From Streptomyces sp. NBC_01754 (lineage in GTDB: Bacteria; Actinomycetota; Actinomycetes; Streptomycetales; Streptomycetaceae), in NCBI RefSeq assembly GCF_035918015.1, contig NZ_CP109132.1:6138001-6202000 (forward strand): a DNA stretch of 64,000 nucleotides. The letters run 5' to 3'. The notes beneath the pieces were generated by a model. It worked only from the letters and a program-made list of their open reading frames with translations. It ran no database searches and had not been told where the DNA came from. The position numbers and the translations under genes were made by a program. Below are positions 30,921 to 38,909 of the stretch, one piece after another. Every line of letters starts with the position of its first letter. The first letter of the stretch is position 1.

Positions 30921-31586
30921 ATGCCATGTGCCGACGATGACGGCCCCATGGTCCATCTGTGGTCGCTGGACGACGACGTGGTGGTCGAGCCGGGCGAGGA
31001 CGAGGACGAACTGGTGATCACCGGACGCTGGGGGACCGCCCGCATCGGACATCCCGGACCCATCGTCCGTGAAGCCCTCCGGCGGATGGAGCTCGGCCCC
31101 GTGATGCTGGCCAACGCCGGCCCCGCACGCACCGATTCCGACGTGGCCGACGTCTATCTGGTCATGCTGCCGACGCTGAGCAAGCTGTCCGGCATGGTGG
31201 TGCGCACCCTGGGCCTGGCCGACCTCAAGGGGCCTCTGCTCTCGGTGTTCCCGGTGTGCTCGAACGCCTCGTTCGCTCTGGTGCGGATGCCCGTGGGGCA
31301 GCCGGTACGGCTCCCGAGCGGGGTGTCACTGACGCTGGAGAAGACCGGGTTCGCACTGGAGTCGGCCGACTCCCCGCACCGGGTGGTCCTCCACCGGCCC
31401 GAGGCGGCCTGGGTGGTGGCGATGCTGGCCTGGCCGGTCACCCCCGAAGCGGCCTCGGCCGCACTGCCGCTGCCGCCCGAGGTGACGGAGGGCATCATCG
31501 GCTATCTGGCCGCCGCGGGAATGGCGGCCCCGGTCGGCGGCCGTCCCGAACCGGGCGGTGGTGCACGGCAGGCGGCCGACCCGTAG
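30921..31586 (+). CDS. Stand-alone SagB N-terminal-domain-like protein
   Basis: 221 residues from an ATG with a strong AAGGAGG; the earlier ATG at 30795 would swallow the dyad and promoter. The sequence resembles the domain in front of the nitroreductase domain in actinobacterial SagB/ThcOx azoline dehydrogenases (HLWSLDDDVVVEP, GHPGPIVREALRRMELGPV, LHRPEAAWVVAMLAWP). The FMN-binding nitroreductase domain is absent and the gene ends cleanly, so it is a free-standing version or the remains of a fusion. With the YcaO gene nearby it may bind precursor or cyclodehydratase. The family call rests on recall. Confidence 0.55.
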   Translation: MPCADDDGPMVHLWSLDDDVVVEPGEDEDELVITGRWGTARIGHPGPIVREALRRMELGPVMLANAGPARTDSDVADVYLVMLPTLSKLSGMVVRTLGLADLKGPLLSVFPVCSNASFALVRMPVGQPVRLPSGVSLTLEKTGFALESADSPHRVVLHRPEAAWVVAMLAWPVTPEAASAALPLPPEVTEGIIGYLAAAGMAAPVGGRPEPGGGARQAADP

Positions 31587-31686
31587 CCGGGCGGTACGCC
31601 GTACCCCGCCACAGGCCCTGACCGGTACGGCACGGGTCCTGAGCCGGATCAGCGGCCCCACGTCGCCCCGGCCCGGACGCGCGGCA

Positions 31687-32295
31687 TCACATCAGCCAGC
31701 CCGCGTCCCGGGCGATCCGCAGGGCGTCGACCCGGTTGCGTGCGTTCAGCTTCGACACGATCGTGGTCAGGTAGTTGCGCACGGTCCCGGTCGACAGATG
31801 CAGTTGGGACGCGATCTCCGCCGCCTCCGAACCGTCGGCGGCCAGCCGCAGCACCTCGGTCTCCCGCTCGGTGAGAGGGCTCTCCGCCCCGCCCCAGGCG
31901 TCCAGCGCGAGCTGCGGGTCGATGACCCGCTGGCCGGAGTTCACCCGCCGCACGGCCGAGGCGAGGTCTCCGGGGGGAGCGTCCTTGAGCAGATAGCCGG
32001 AGACCTGCGCCGACAGGGCCCGGCGCAGTGTGCCGGGGCGGCCCAGGCTGGTGAGGATCAGGGTCCGGCACGCGGGGAGCCGTTTGCGCAGCAGCGCCGC
32101 CGCGCTGAGCCCGTCCAGGCCCGGCAGGTCGATGTCGATGATCGCGATGTCCGGCCGTACCTCGAGCGCCGCGCCGAGGATCTCGTCCCCGCGCTCGAGT
32201 TCGGAGACGACCTCGAAGTCGTCCTCCAGGTTCAGCAGCGCGACGAGCGCGCCGCGGACCATGTTCATGTCTTCGGCCAGAAGTATCCGAATCAC
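31687..32295 (-). CDS. NarL/FixJ-type response regulator
   Basis: 202 residues. The receiver domain has the acidic pair EDMN, the phosphorylated Asp in IIDIDLPGLDG, and the conserved Lys in LLKDAPP. The C-terminal LuxR helix-turn-helix reads LTERETEVLRLAADGSEAAE then LHLSTGTVRNYLTTIVSKL. It lies 114 bases downstream of its probable kinase, reading the same way. The TTCAC-N9-GTGAA sites of this locus suit a dimeric NarL-type protein. Confidence 0.92.
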   Translation of the reverse strand: MIRILLAEDMNMVRGALVALLNLEDDFEVVSELERGDEILGAALEVRPDIAIIDIDLPGLDGLSAAALLRKRLPACRTLILTSLGRPGTLRRALSAQVSGYLLKDAPPGDLASAVRRVNSGQRVIDPQLALDAWGGAESPLTERETEVLRLAADGSEAAEIASQLHLSTGTVRNYLTTIVSKLNARNRVDALRIARDAGWLM

Positions 32296-32409
32296 CTGTG
32301 CGAGCCCCCCGGTTCCCCCACCGCCCGCACGACCCCGGGCGGTGCGAGCATACCAACGTCCCTGCCCGGACAGACGTGTTCGGGCGGCGTTCCGCCGGGC
32401 CGGGGACGC

Positions 32410-33630
32410 TCAGTGGGTTTCGGACACGATCCCGTCGTGCTGGGCGGGAGCCTCGACGGCCAGCCGGAAGGTGCCGTCGGAACCGCGTTCCGAGACCAGG
32501 CGGCCGTCCACCGAGGCGAGCCGCAGCGAGAGGTTGCCGAGACCGGTGCCGCTGTCCGGCGACGGGTCGTGGTAGTCCGGGTCGGCGCCGTCGTTCGTGA
32601 TGGACAGCCTGACCCGGCCGCGTTCCTGGACGGCGGTGATGTCGCAGTGCTCGGCCTTGCTGTGACGCAGGAGATTGGTGACCGCCTCGCGCAGGACCGC
32701 CGCGAGCACGGTGTCGACCGGCCGGCTCACGGTCCCGAGCCTGACATCGGCCCGCACCTCGACGGCGGCCGCGTTCAACACCGAGCGCGCTGAGGCCAGT
32801 TCGTCCCGCAGGGACATGTCGCGGTATCCGCTCGCGACGGTGCGCACATCGGCCAGGGCCTCCCGGGAAATGGCGAGCACGTCCTCGATCTCCGTCGTGG
32901 CCCGTGCCGGGTGGACGGTGATCAGCCGGTGGATCAGCTCGCTCTTCAGCGTGATGGCGGAGAGGCTGTAGCCGAGCAGGTCGTGCAGGTCCCGCGCGAA
33001 GCGCAGCCGTTCCTTGCTCACGGCCATCCGGGCGAGCTCGTCACGGGTCTCGTGCAGGATCCGGATCAGTTCCGCCAGACGCGACAGCCCGTAGACGACG
33101 ACCCCGGTCAACAGGGTGGTCTGGCAGAGGTAGACGCTGTCGACCAGAGGCCGCCCCTCCAGCACGGGCGGCAGGAGCATGCTCAGTCCCACCAGCGCGT
33201 ACAGCGGCCACGCCACCCTGGGCGGCAGCAGCAGGAGGAGCGAACCGGCCAGAAAGCCGGCCATGGCCCCCCACTGGGCGTGGAACGTCACCAGGGGGAG
33301 ATAGGTGAGCAGGCACTGGGCCCCCAGCGTGAGCGACCTGCGGCCCAGCGGGGCCCGGTTGGCCCCCGCACGCGAGTGGCCGAGCTGAAGGGCGAAGATC
33401 GACGCCAGTCCCGCGAAGGCGGTCGCCGTGGCGAGCGGACCCAGTTCGGTGCTGAGGATGTTGATGACGGTGATGGCGAGGTAGCTCAGTAACGCGGCGA
33501 GCAGGATGGCCCGCGCCAGCCGGGGAGCGGGCAGGTCCCGGCTCCGCCCGGGCACTCCGTCCGGGCCGTTCCCGCCTGCTCCGGCCCCGCCCTCGGCAGG
33601 ACCGAGGGCACGGTCGTGGAGGTCTGACAT
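32410..33630 (-). CDS. Sensor histidine kinase (HisKA_3, DesK-like)
   Basis: 406 residues. About four to six membrane helices occupy 35-190. The dimerisation helix contains RFARDLHDLLGYSLSAITLK with the phospho-accepting His; the ATPase domain shows VTNLLRHSKAEHCDI (N box) and DSGTGLGNLSLRLAS (G box). No large extracellular sensor domain is present, so the cue is probably membrane-linked. It forms a two-component pair with the response regulator downstream. Confidence 0.92.
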   Translation of the reverse strand: MSDLHDRALGPAEGGAGAGGNGPDGVPGRSRDLPAPRLARAILLAALLSYLAITVINILSTELGPLATATAFAGLASIFALQLGHSRAGANRAPLGRRSLTLGAQCLLTYLPLVTFHAQWGAMAGFLAGSLLLLLPPRVAWPLYALVGLSMLLPPVLEGRPLVDSVYLCQTTLLTGVVVYGLSRLAELIRILHETRDELARMAVSKERLRFARDLHDLLGYSLSAITLKSELIHRLITVHPARATTEIEDVLAISREALADVRTVASGYRDMSLRDELASARSVLNAAAVEVRADVRLGTVSRPVDTVLAAVLREAVTNLLRHSKAEHCDITAVQERGRVRLSITNDGADPDYHDPSPDSGTGLGNLSLRLASVDGRLVSERGSDGTFRLAVEAPAQHDGIVSETH

Positions 33631-33661
33631 CAGTGCGGCCCCATCTCTCGCAAGGATGTGC

Positions 33662-33719
33662 GGGTGCTGTCGAGAGTGTAGGCGAAAGGTGTCGGTGAGG
33701 GAGGCGAAAGATGTCGGCG
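33662..33719 (-). promoter_or_regulatory. Kinase promoter with two 17-base direct repeats
   Basis: GGCGAAAGGTGTCGGTG (33681-33697) and GGCGAAAGATGTCGGCG (33703-33719) repeat with a 22-base period, two helical turns. On the minus strand, a -10-like TACACT lies immediately beyond the inner repeat, so the repeats cover the -35 region of the histidine kinase gene. This looks like an activator site, possibly autoregulatory. Confidence 0.5.
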
Positions 33720-33742
33720 GCCGACGCGGGCAAACAGGGTGG

Positions 33743-36082
33743 TCACACGAACAGCGGGACGGGGTTGAGGTCGTCGTAGCACGTCGGTTCGTCGAGCCGG
33801 CCCAGCTGGACCGGGGCGTCGTACAGGCGCCCGGGGCCCAGCCGCGCCCAGAAGTGGCGCAGCCCCGGAACGATCACCTTGACCACGGGGAGCCCGAGGT
33901 CCGGCCTGCTCTGGTCGAGCACCAGCAACTCCATCCCGCGCGCACCGACCAGTTCCGTCACCGCCGTCACGTCGTCCAGCAGATCGGGCCGCGGCGTGTA
34001 CGGCCAGTGCCCGGGCCCCCGGGCGGCGGCGGAGGGATCGGGGGACAGGTAGGGCTGGTTGGCGGGGGTGGCCCGCTGCCACCAGTCGCGCGGCTCGGGA
34101 TCGTCCACCCGGTAGCCGGAACCGTCGGCCGCGGCCTCGCACACCGAGGGCAGCAACTGCCCCATCTCCGTCAGCGCCCGGCGCAGGGCCAGCCGCGGAT
34201 CGAAGTGCGCGCCGAACCCGAAGATCACGTCCTGGGCCGGCTTGTCGGTGCGCCGGGACAGCGCGGCCATCACCGGGATACCGAAGTCCGAGGTCAGGTC
34301 GAGCACCCACATCTCACGCCCGACCTGCCGGTACCCGCTGCGCAACCGGTCGATGTACGGCTCGTCGAAGGCGTCGAGATCGACCGCGGGCTGGCGGGTG
34401 CGGTTGTACCACCAGAGCGCCACGGCGTCCCGCTCCACCAGCTCCAGGAAGCCCTGGACGAGGGCGTCTTCGGGGCTGCTGCCGGCCGCGTTGCCGTTGG
34501 AGTCGGCCCACAGCCCGTCCGGGGCGCCCTGCCCGTCGGCGAAGTACAGCATGGACGTCGGGAGCAGCCGCTGCTTCTGCGCGGTGAGCGACCACACCGG
34601 AGTCCAGTCGGTCGGTGACCGCTCGTCGAACGGCTCGCTGACGTACTGGAACCGGGAGTGCGCCGCGTTCCACCGCTCCCGGGTACGGAACTGCCTCTCG
34701 TCGTACAACTGGCAGGAGTTGGGGTGCAGGGCCGCCGCGCCGAGCGCACGGTAGCTGTCGCGTACGACGGGTTCGTCGCCGTGCCGGGTCCCGCTGTAGC
34801 GCTCCACCGCCTCGCACAGCGCACTGGTGCGGGCCTCGGTCTCGGTGAGTCCCTTGCCCCCGCTCAGCGCCCGCAGCCCCGACCGCAGTCCGGCCAGGTT
34901 GTGGGACCCCATGGCGAGATTGTGGCCGGACAGGTAGGAGTTGACGAAACCCGGGCTCCGGGGCGCCCGCCGGATCTCCTTGACGACGCCCGTGACCGGG
35001 TCGACGAGATGGCCGTACCGGTCGAGCATCTGCTCCGCGGTGAGCGCACGGTGCCCGTTGACGTCCTGGTCCGCCTTGGGCCGTGACACCGGACGGAACG
35101 GGGCGCTGACACACCGGGCGACCAGTCCGGGCTCCCCGCAGCACGCACACTGCGGGAGCCGGTCCACCGGGTGCGACCCGGTCTGGAGGCGCAGCGTGTC
35201 CAGCGTACGGATGACGCTCCGCGCCGGATCCCGCATCCCGGCGAGCCACTTGGCCGTTTCCAGCACCGCGATGTCGACGGCGAGCGAGCGCCCGGCCGCC
35301 AACGAGGCGTCGGGGCGGGACGGCGGGCCCTCGAGGCCGAGGGCGCGCTGCACCGGCCGTTCGGAGTGGCGGTGCCCGCGCAGCCGTGAGGCCAGACAGG
35401 ACCAGCACGGCCCGTCCCGCGGCCGGAACACCGGACCGACCCACGGGTCCACGCCGCACAGTTTCGCCAGCAGCCAGGGCCGCCCGGCCGCCCGGTGCGC
35501 GGCGTCCACCTCGGCCAGCCGCGGTGAGAGGTAGTCGTCACACAGGACGAGGGACAGTCCGGCGCTCTCGCCCGGCTCCGCGACCCTGATCCCGGAGGCG
35601 AGGCAGGCCTTCACCACCGGCGTCGGATCCAGTCCGGGAAGTGCCTCGACGCGTACGGCGGTGAGTGCCACCTCCGCCGCGGCCCGCGGCCCGTCCAGAC
35701 CGGTGAGGTCCCAGTAGGCCTCCGCGGCCGGGTCGCCGGCGAGCGGGGCGCCGCGTCCGTCGGCCCCGGGCGGACGGAACCGCACCAGCCCGGCGTCGGC
35801 CAGGGCCCGTACGGCCGCCTCGGCGTCCGCGGCGCCGACCGCCGGCGCCGCGTCCCGCAGCACCGCCGCGAGGCTCCGGGTGCCGTCCAGCAGCGGGACC
35901 AGCGTCTCGGCGTGCGCGCCGTGCAGTACGGTCACACCCCGCCGCGACATCAGGTACACGGCCTCGTCAGGGACGATCGTCGGCCGCAGGTGGCTCTTGA
36001 ACCCCACCAGCGCGCCGTCGCCCTCCGGTTGTGCCTGGTGGTCCGTTCCTCCCGGACGCACGTGCCCCCCCGGGCGGTTCAT
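33743..36082 (-). CDS. Fused YcaO (TOMM) cyclodehydratase
   Basis: 779 residues. The N-terminus (about 25-90) looks like a precursor-recognition domain (FKSHLRPTIVPDEAVYLMSRRG); an E1-like region with a four-cysteine zinc site follows (CWSCLASR and CACCGEPG), then the YcaO domain from about 395 (NLAMGSHNLAG, TSALCEAVERYSG, DALVQGFLELVERDAVALWW). The C-terminus ends NPVPLFV, like the proline-rich tail of active azoline formers. Such enzymes use ATP to cyclise Cys, Ser or Thr in a peptide to azolines. The start overlaps the stop of the candidate precursor by four bases. Confidence 0.88.
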   Translation of the reverse strand: MNRPGGHVRPGGTDHQAQPEGDGALVGFKSHLRPTIVPDEAVYLMSRRGVTVLHGAHAETLVPLLDGTRSLAAVLRDAAPAVGAADAEAAVRALADAGLVRFRPPGADGRGAPLAGDPAAEAYWDLTGLDGPRAAAEVALTAVRVEALPGLDPTPVVKACLASGIRVAEPGESAGLSLVLCDDYLSPRLAEVDAAHRAAGRPWLLAKLCGVDPWVGPVFRPRDGPCWSCLASRLRGHRHSERPVQRALGLEGPPSRPDASLAAGRSLAVDIAVLETAKWLAGMRDPARSVIRTLDTLRLQTGSHPVDRLPQCACCGEPGLVARCVSAPFRPVSRPKADQDVNGHRALTAEQMLDRYGHLVDPVTGVVKEIRRAPRSPGFVNSYLSGHNLAMGSHNLAGLRSGLRALSGGKGLTETEARTSALCEAVERYSGTRHGDEPVVRDSYRALGAAALHPNSCQLYDERQFRTRERWNAAHSRFQYVSEPFDERSPTDWTPVWSLTAQKQRLLPTSMLYFADGQGAPDGLWADSNGNAAGSSPEDALVQGFLELVERDAVALWWYNRTRQPAVDLDAFDEPYIDRLRSGYRQVGREMWVLDLTSDFGIPVMAALSRRTDKPAQDVIFGFGAHFDPRLALRRALTEMGQLLPSVCEAAADGSGYRVDDPEPRDWWQRATPANQPYLSPDPSAAARGPGHWPYTPRPDLLDDVTAVTELVGARGMELLVLDQSRPDLGLPVVKVIVPGLRHFWARLGPGRLYDAPVQLGRLDEPTCYDDLNPVPLFV

Positions 36083-36285
36083 GCCGCTGTCCGCCCGGAA
36101 CCCTGGCGCCGGACGCTCGGGAAGACGGCGCCGACGGGGGCGGCGCAGACGGTGAAGAGGGCGGTGGCGTGCTCGGGCAGTGTGTCGAGGCTCTCGATCA
36201 CGAGGCCCTGACGGCTGGTACGGGGGCCGGCGCCGGCGGGGCCGGTGGCGCTGATACGGGTGCGGGACGACAGGATGTGCTCCAT
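36079..36285 (-). CDS. Candidate RiPP precursor peptide
   Basis: 68 residues starting MEHILSSRTR; AAGGGG lies ten bases before ATG 36285, while ATG 36294 is too close. A leader-like stretch LVIESLDTLPEHA is followed by a C-terminal part with one Cys and several Thr/Ser (LFTVCAAPVGAVFPSV). The stop overlaps the YcaO start (ATGA), tying its translation to the cyclodehydratase. It has no signal peptide. The core boundary cannot be fixed; it might instead be a small accessory protein. Confidence 0.6.
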   Translation of the reverse strand: MEHILSSRTRISATGPAGAGPRTSRQGLVIESLDTLPEHATALFTVCAAPVGAVFPSVRRQGSGRTAA

Positions 36286-36376
36286 GATGACCATTCCCCT
36301 TGCGTAACGTTGCCGGACTGCTGCGTTCTCCTGGTGAGGATTGTGCGAAGCGCCGGTCCCCACGGACAGTGCCGCA

Positions 36377-36403
36377 TTCACCCGTGCGGGGTGAACTTTT
36401 CAC
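36377..36403. promoter_or_regulatory. Dyad TTCAC-N9-GTGAA plus third half-site upstream of precursor
   Basis: TTCAC (36377-36381), nine bases, GTGAA (36391-36395), then CTT and another TTCAC (36399-36403). It lies about 90 bases upstream of the precursor start and matches the dyad at 30830 in half-sites and spacing. Confidence 0.6.
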
Positions 36404-36564
36404 ATGCCCGCCGGTATCCACGGTCGGACGTCGGGGCCTCCACCGTCCGCCCCGGACGCCCACACGGGGTTCCCGCCGCACTCCGGACGCATACGGCGCG
36501 GCTGGCCGGGCAGCCTGGCCTACAGGTTCCCGAAGGTCGGGGCAGCAGAACAGGAGGAAACGTC

Positions 36565-36825
36565 GTGTCGTTCCTGTGGGCCATCATCGCGGGACTCATC
36601 ATCGGCCTGCTGGCCAAGCTCGTCGTACCCGGCCGTCAGCCCATCCCCCTGTGGCTGACGATTCTCGTCGGTATCGTCGGTGCCCTCGTCGGGAACGCGC
36701 TCGCCGTCGCCGTCGGAGTACGCGACACCGCGGGTGTCGACTGGATCAGGCACATCTTCCAGGTCGGCGTCGCGGCCGTCCTCGTCGCCTTCGTCTCACC
36801 TCTGTGGGTGCGACGGAACTCCTGA
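36565..36825 (+). CDS. GlsB/YeaQ/YmgE-family small membrane protein
   Basis: 86 residues from a GTG with AGGAGG seven bases upstream. It has three hydrophobic helices with the glycine-rich family pattern (FLWAIIAGLIIGLLAKLVVPG, LTILVGIVGALVGNALA, HIFQVGVAAVLVAFV). These proteins are often stress-induced; their function is not established. It is transcribed away from the RiPP locus. Confidence 0.85.
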   Translation: MSFLWAIIAGLIIGLLAKLVVPGRQPIPLWLTILVGIVGALVGNALAVAVGVRDTAGVDWIRHIFQVGVAAVLVAFVSPLWVRRNS

Positions 36826-36840
36826 CCTGCCGGGCCCTCC

Positions 36841-36878
36841 CCGCCCTGCCGGCCGTACGTCTCGGCACGGCAGGGCGG
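36841..36878 (+). terminator. Terminator after the GlsB-like gene
   Basis: CCGCCCTGCC and GGCAGGGCGG form a 10-bp perfect stem, 15 bases after the stop codon. Confidence 0.6.
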
Positions 36879-36995
36879 TGTCCGATGTCCGGCCCCCTCG
36901 CCCCGGACCCCTCCTCGTGACAACCGGCGGTGCGGTCGTCCGAGTCGCGGCGGCCGCACGGGTGCGTGAGCGGACAACCAGGCATCGCGGAGCCA

Positions 36996-37022
36996 CAACC
37001 ACCGGTTGGACGTGCCTAGAGT
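36996..37022 (+). promoter_or_regulatory. LysR gene promoter with dyad; possibly leaderless
   Basis: The dyad CAACC-ACC-GGTTG (36996-37008) is followed by a -10-like TAGAGT (37017-37022) only seven bases before the ATG, so transcription would begin at or next to the start codon. The dyad could be an autoregulatory site. Confidence 0.4.
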
Positions 37023-37028
37023 GAGCCG

Positions 37029-38018
37029 ATGGACACCGAGGCGTTGCGATCGTTCGTCCGGGCGGCCGAGCTCGGACGGTTCCACCACGCGGCCGACGAG
37101 CTCGGAGTGACTCAGCAGGCCCTCTCCAAGCGGATCGCCGCTTTGGAGCGCGAGCTGGCGGTCCGTCTGTTCACACGTACCGCCCGAGGGGTCGAGCTGA
37201 CGCTCGACGGTCAGGCGTTCCTGCCGCACGCGCGGGGTGTCGTCGCGGGGGTCGAGCGTGCCGTCACCGCGGTCAGACCGGGTTCCCGGGCCCTTCGGAT
37301 CGACGTCCTCGGCCTGCGGAGCGCCCAGGCGGTCGTTCTGCACGACTACTGGCGGTCGCGGCCCGGAACCGATCTCGACGTGGTGACCCTCAGGGCCGAC
37401 GATCCGCGCGTGGCGGTCGCCGCTGTCGAGGCGGGCGACATCGACGCCTCGTTCCGCAGCGTCACCGACCCGGCGACCCTGCCACCCGGCGTGCGCATGA
37501 TCCACGCGTTCAGCTCGCCCCTGGAACTGCTCGTCGGCCCGGGACATCCGCTGGCCGCCGCGCGAAGAGTGACGCCGCCGCAGCTGCGGGGGCACCGGAT
37601 CTGGATGCCGGGCATCGCCCCAGGGAGCGAATGGGCGGAGTTCTACGATCAGCTCGCCACCGCGTTCGACCTGCGCGTCGACGCGGCAGGCCCGCACTTC
37701 GGGGACGAAGTGCTCATGGACACACTCGCGGACTCCGCGGACGTGGCCACTCTCGTCGGGGCACGCGACCGGTACGTCTGGCCGGCCGGCCACGACCTGC
37801 GCCGGATCCCCGTCGTGCGTCCGACCCCCGCCTACCCGCTCTCGCTCATCCTCCCCGGAGCGAATCCGCACCCAGGGATCCGTGGGCTCATCACCCACCT
37901 CACAACCCTGCCCAGACCCCCTGAGCCGGTCTGGCTTCCGTCCTGGGCGACGACGCCGCAGCGCGGCACCGACGGCGACGCCGCGCACGCTCGCCGCTCC
38001 CGGCCCGGACGAGGGTGA
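37029..38018 (+). CDS. LysR-family transcriptional regulator
   Basis: 329 residues with the N-terminal winged helix-turn-helix (FVRAAELGRFHHAADELGVTQQALSKRIAALERELAVRLF) and a C-terminal periplasmic-binding-like effector domain from about residue 90. No target gene is divergently placed; the upstream gene reads the same way. The effector is unknown. Confidence 0.92.
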   Translation: MDTEALRSFVRAAELGRFHHAADELGVTQQALSKRIAALERELAVRLFTRTARGVELTLDGQAFLPHARGVVAGVERAVTAVRPGSRALRIDVLGLRSAQAVVLHDYWRSRPGTDLDVVTLRADDPRVAVAAVEAGDIDASFRSVTDPATLPPGVRMIHAFSSPLELLVGPGHPLAAARRVTPPQLRGHRIWMPGIAPGSEWAEFYDQLATAFDLRVDAAGPHFGDEVLMDTLADSADVATLVGARDRYVWPAGHDLRRIPVVRPTPAYPLSLILPGANPHPGIRGLITHLTTLPRPPEPVWLPSWATTPQRGTDGDAAHARRSRPGRG

Positions 38019-38096
38019 CCCGGCCGGACGCTCGACGGCGGCCTCCAGCGCCGCGGCGGAAGGGCTCCCGCGGACAACGGGGAGCCCTTCCGCCGG

Positions 38097-38909
38097 TCAC
38101 GGCACGGCGGGGGCCCTCCGGACCGGGGTGGCCCGCCGCCCCGGCAGGAAGGTCACCTGCGGGGCGCCCGTACCGGGATGGACCGCCACTTCCGCGACGA
38201 CGCCGTACACCTCGGCCAGCAGCCGGGGGGTGAGAACCTCGGCGGGCGGGCCGGACGCCGTGATCCGGCCGTCGCACAGGACGTAGATGCGATCGCAGTA
38301 GTAGGCGGCCAGATTGAGGTCGTGCAGGGCGAGCAGGACGGTGGCGTCCAGATGCCGCAGCGCACCGAGCACGTCCAACTGGTGACGGATGTCCAGGTGG
38401 TTGGTCGGCTCGTCCAGTACGAGCAGTGCCGGCCGCTGGGCGAAGGCACGGGCGATGAGCACGCGCTGGCGTTCACCGCCGGACAGCCGGTCGAAGGGGC
38501 GGTCGGCCAGGGCGGTGACGTCCATGGCCGAGAGGGCCCCGTCGACCAGCGCGGCGTCCTCGGGGGTGTCGCCGGCGAGCAGCCGTTTGTGCGGGGTACG
38601 CCCCATGGCGACGACCTCCCGGACCGTGAGGTCGAAGTCGGCACCCGATTCCTGCACCACCGCCGCGACCGTACGGGCCATACGCCGCACGGACAGCGAC
38701 CAGGCGTCGGTGCCGTCGACACCGACCCGGCCGGCGTCGGGGCGCAACACCCGGTAGACGGCGCGCAGCAGGCTGGACTTGCCGCTGCCGTTGGGGCCGA
38801 CCAGGCCGACCACTTCGCCCGGACGGGCCGTCAGGGAGACGTCCTCCACCAGGCTGCGCGCACCGGCGGTGAGCGTGACACCGTCGACGACGAGTTCGGC
38901 CGCGGTCAT
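38097..38909 (-). CDS. ABC transporter ATP-binding protein, B12/siderophore type
   Basis: 270 residues. Walker A GPNGSGKSSLL, Q-loop VVQESGADF, signature LSGGERQRVLIARA, Walker B LLVLDEPTNHLDI and the switch His in ALHDLNLAAYY are all intact. It is the last gene of a three-gene operon and overlaps the permease stop by four bases. The cobalamin riboswitch ahead of the operon points to B12 import (BtuD-like). Confidence 0.9.
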   Translation of the reverse strand: MTAAELVVDGVTLTAGARSLVEDVSLTARPGEVVGLVGPNGSGKSSLLRAVYRVLRPDAGRVGVDGTDAWSLSVRRMARTVAAVVQESGADFDLTVREVVAMGRTPHKRLLAGDTPEDAALVDGALSAMDVTALADRPFDRLSGGERQRVLIARAFAQRPALLVLDEPTNHLDIRHQLDVLGALRHLDATVLLALHDLNLAAYYCDRIYVLCDGRITASGPPAEVLTPRLLAEVYGVVAEVAVHPGTGAPQVTFLPGRRATPVRRAPAVP

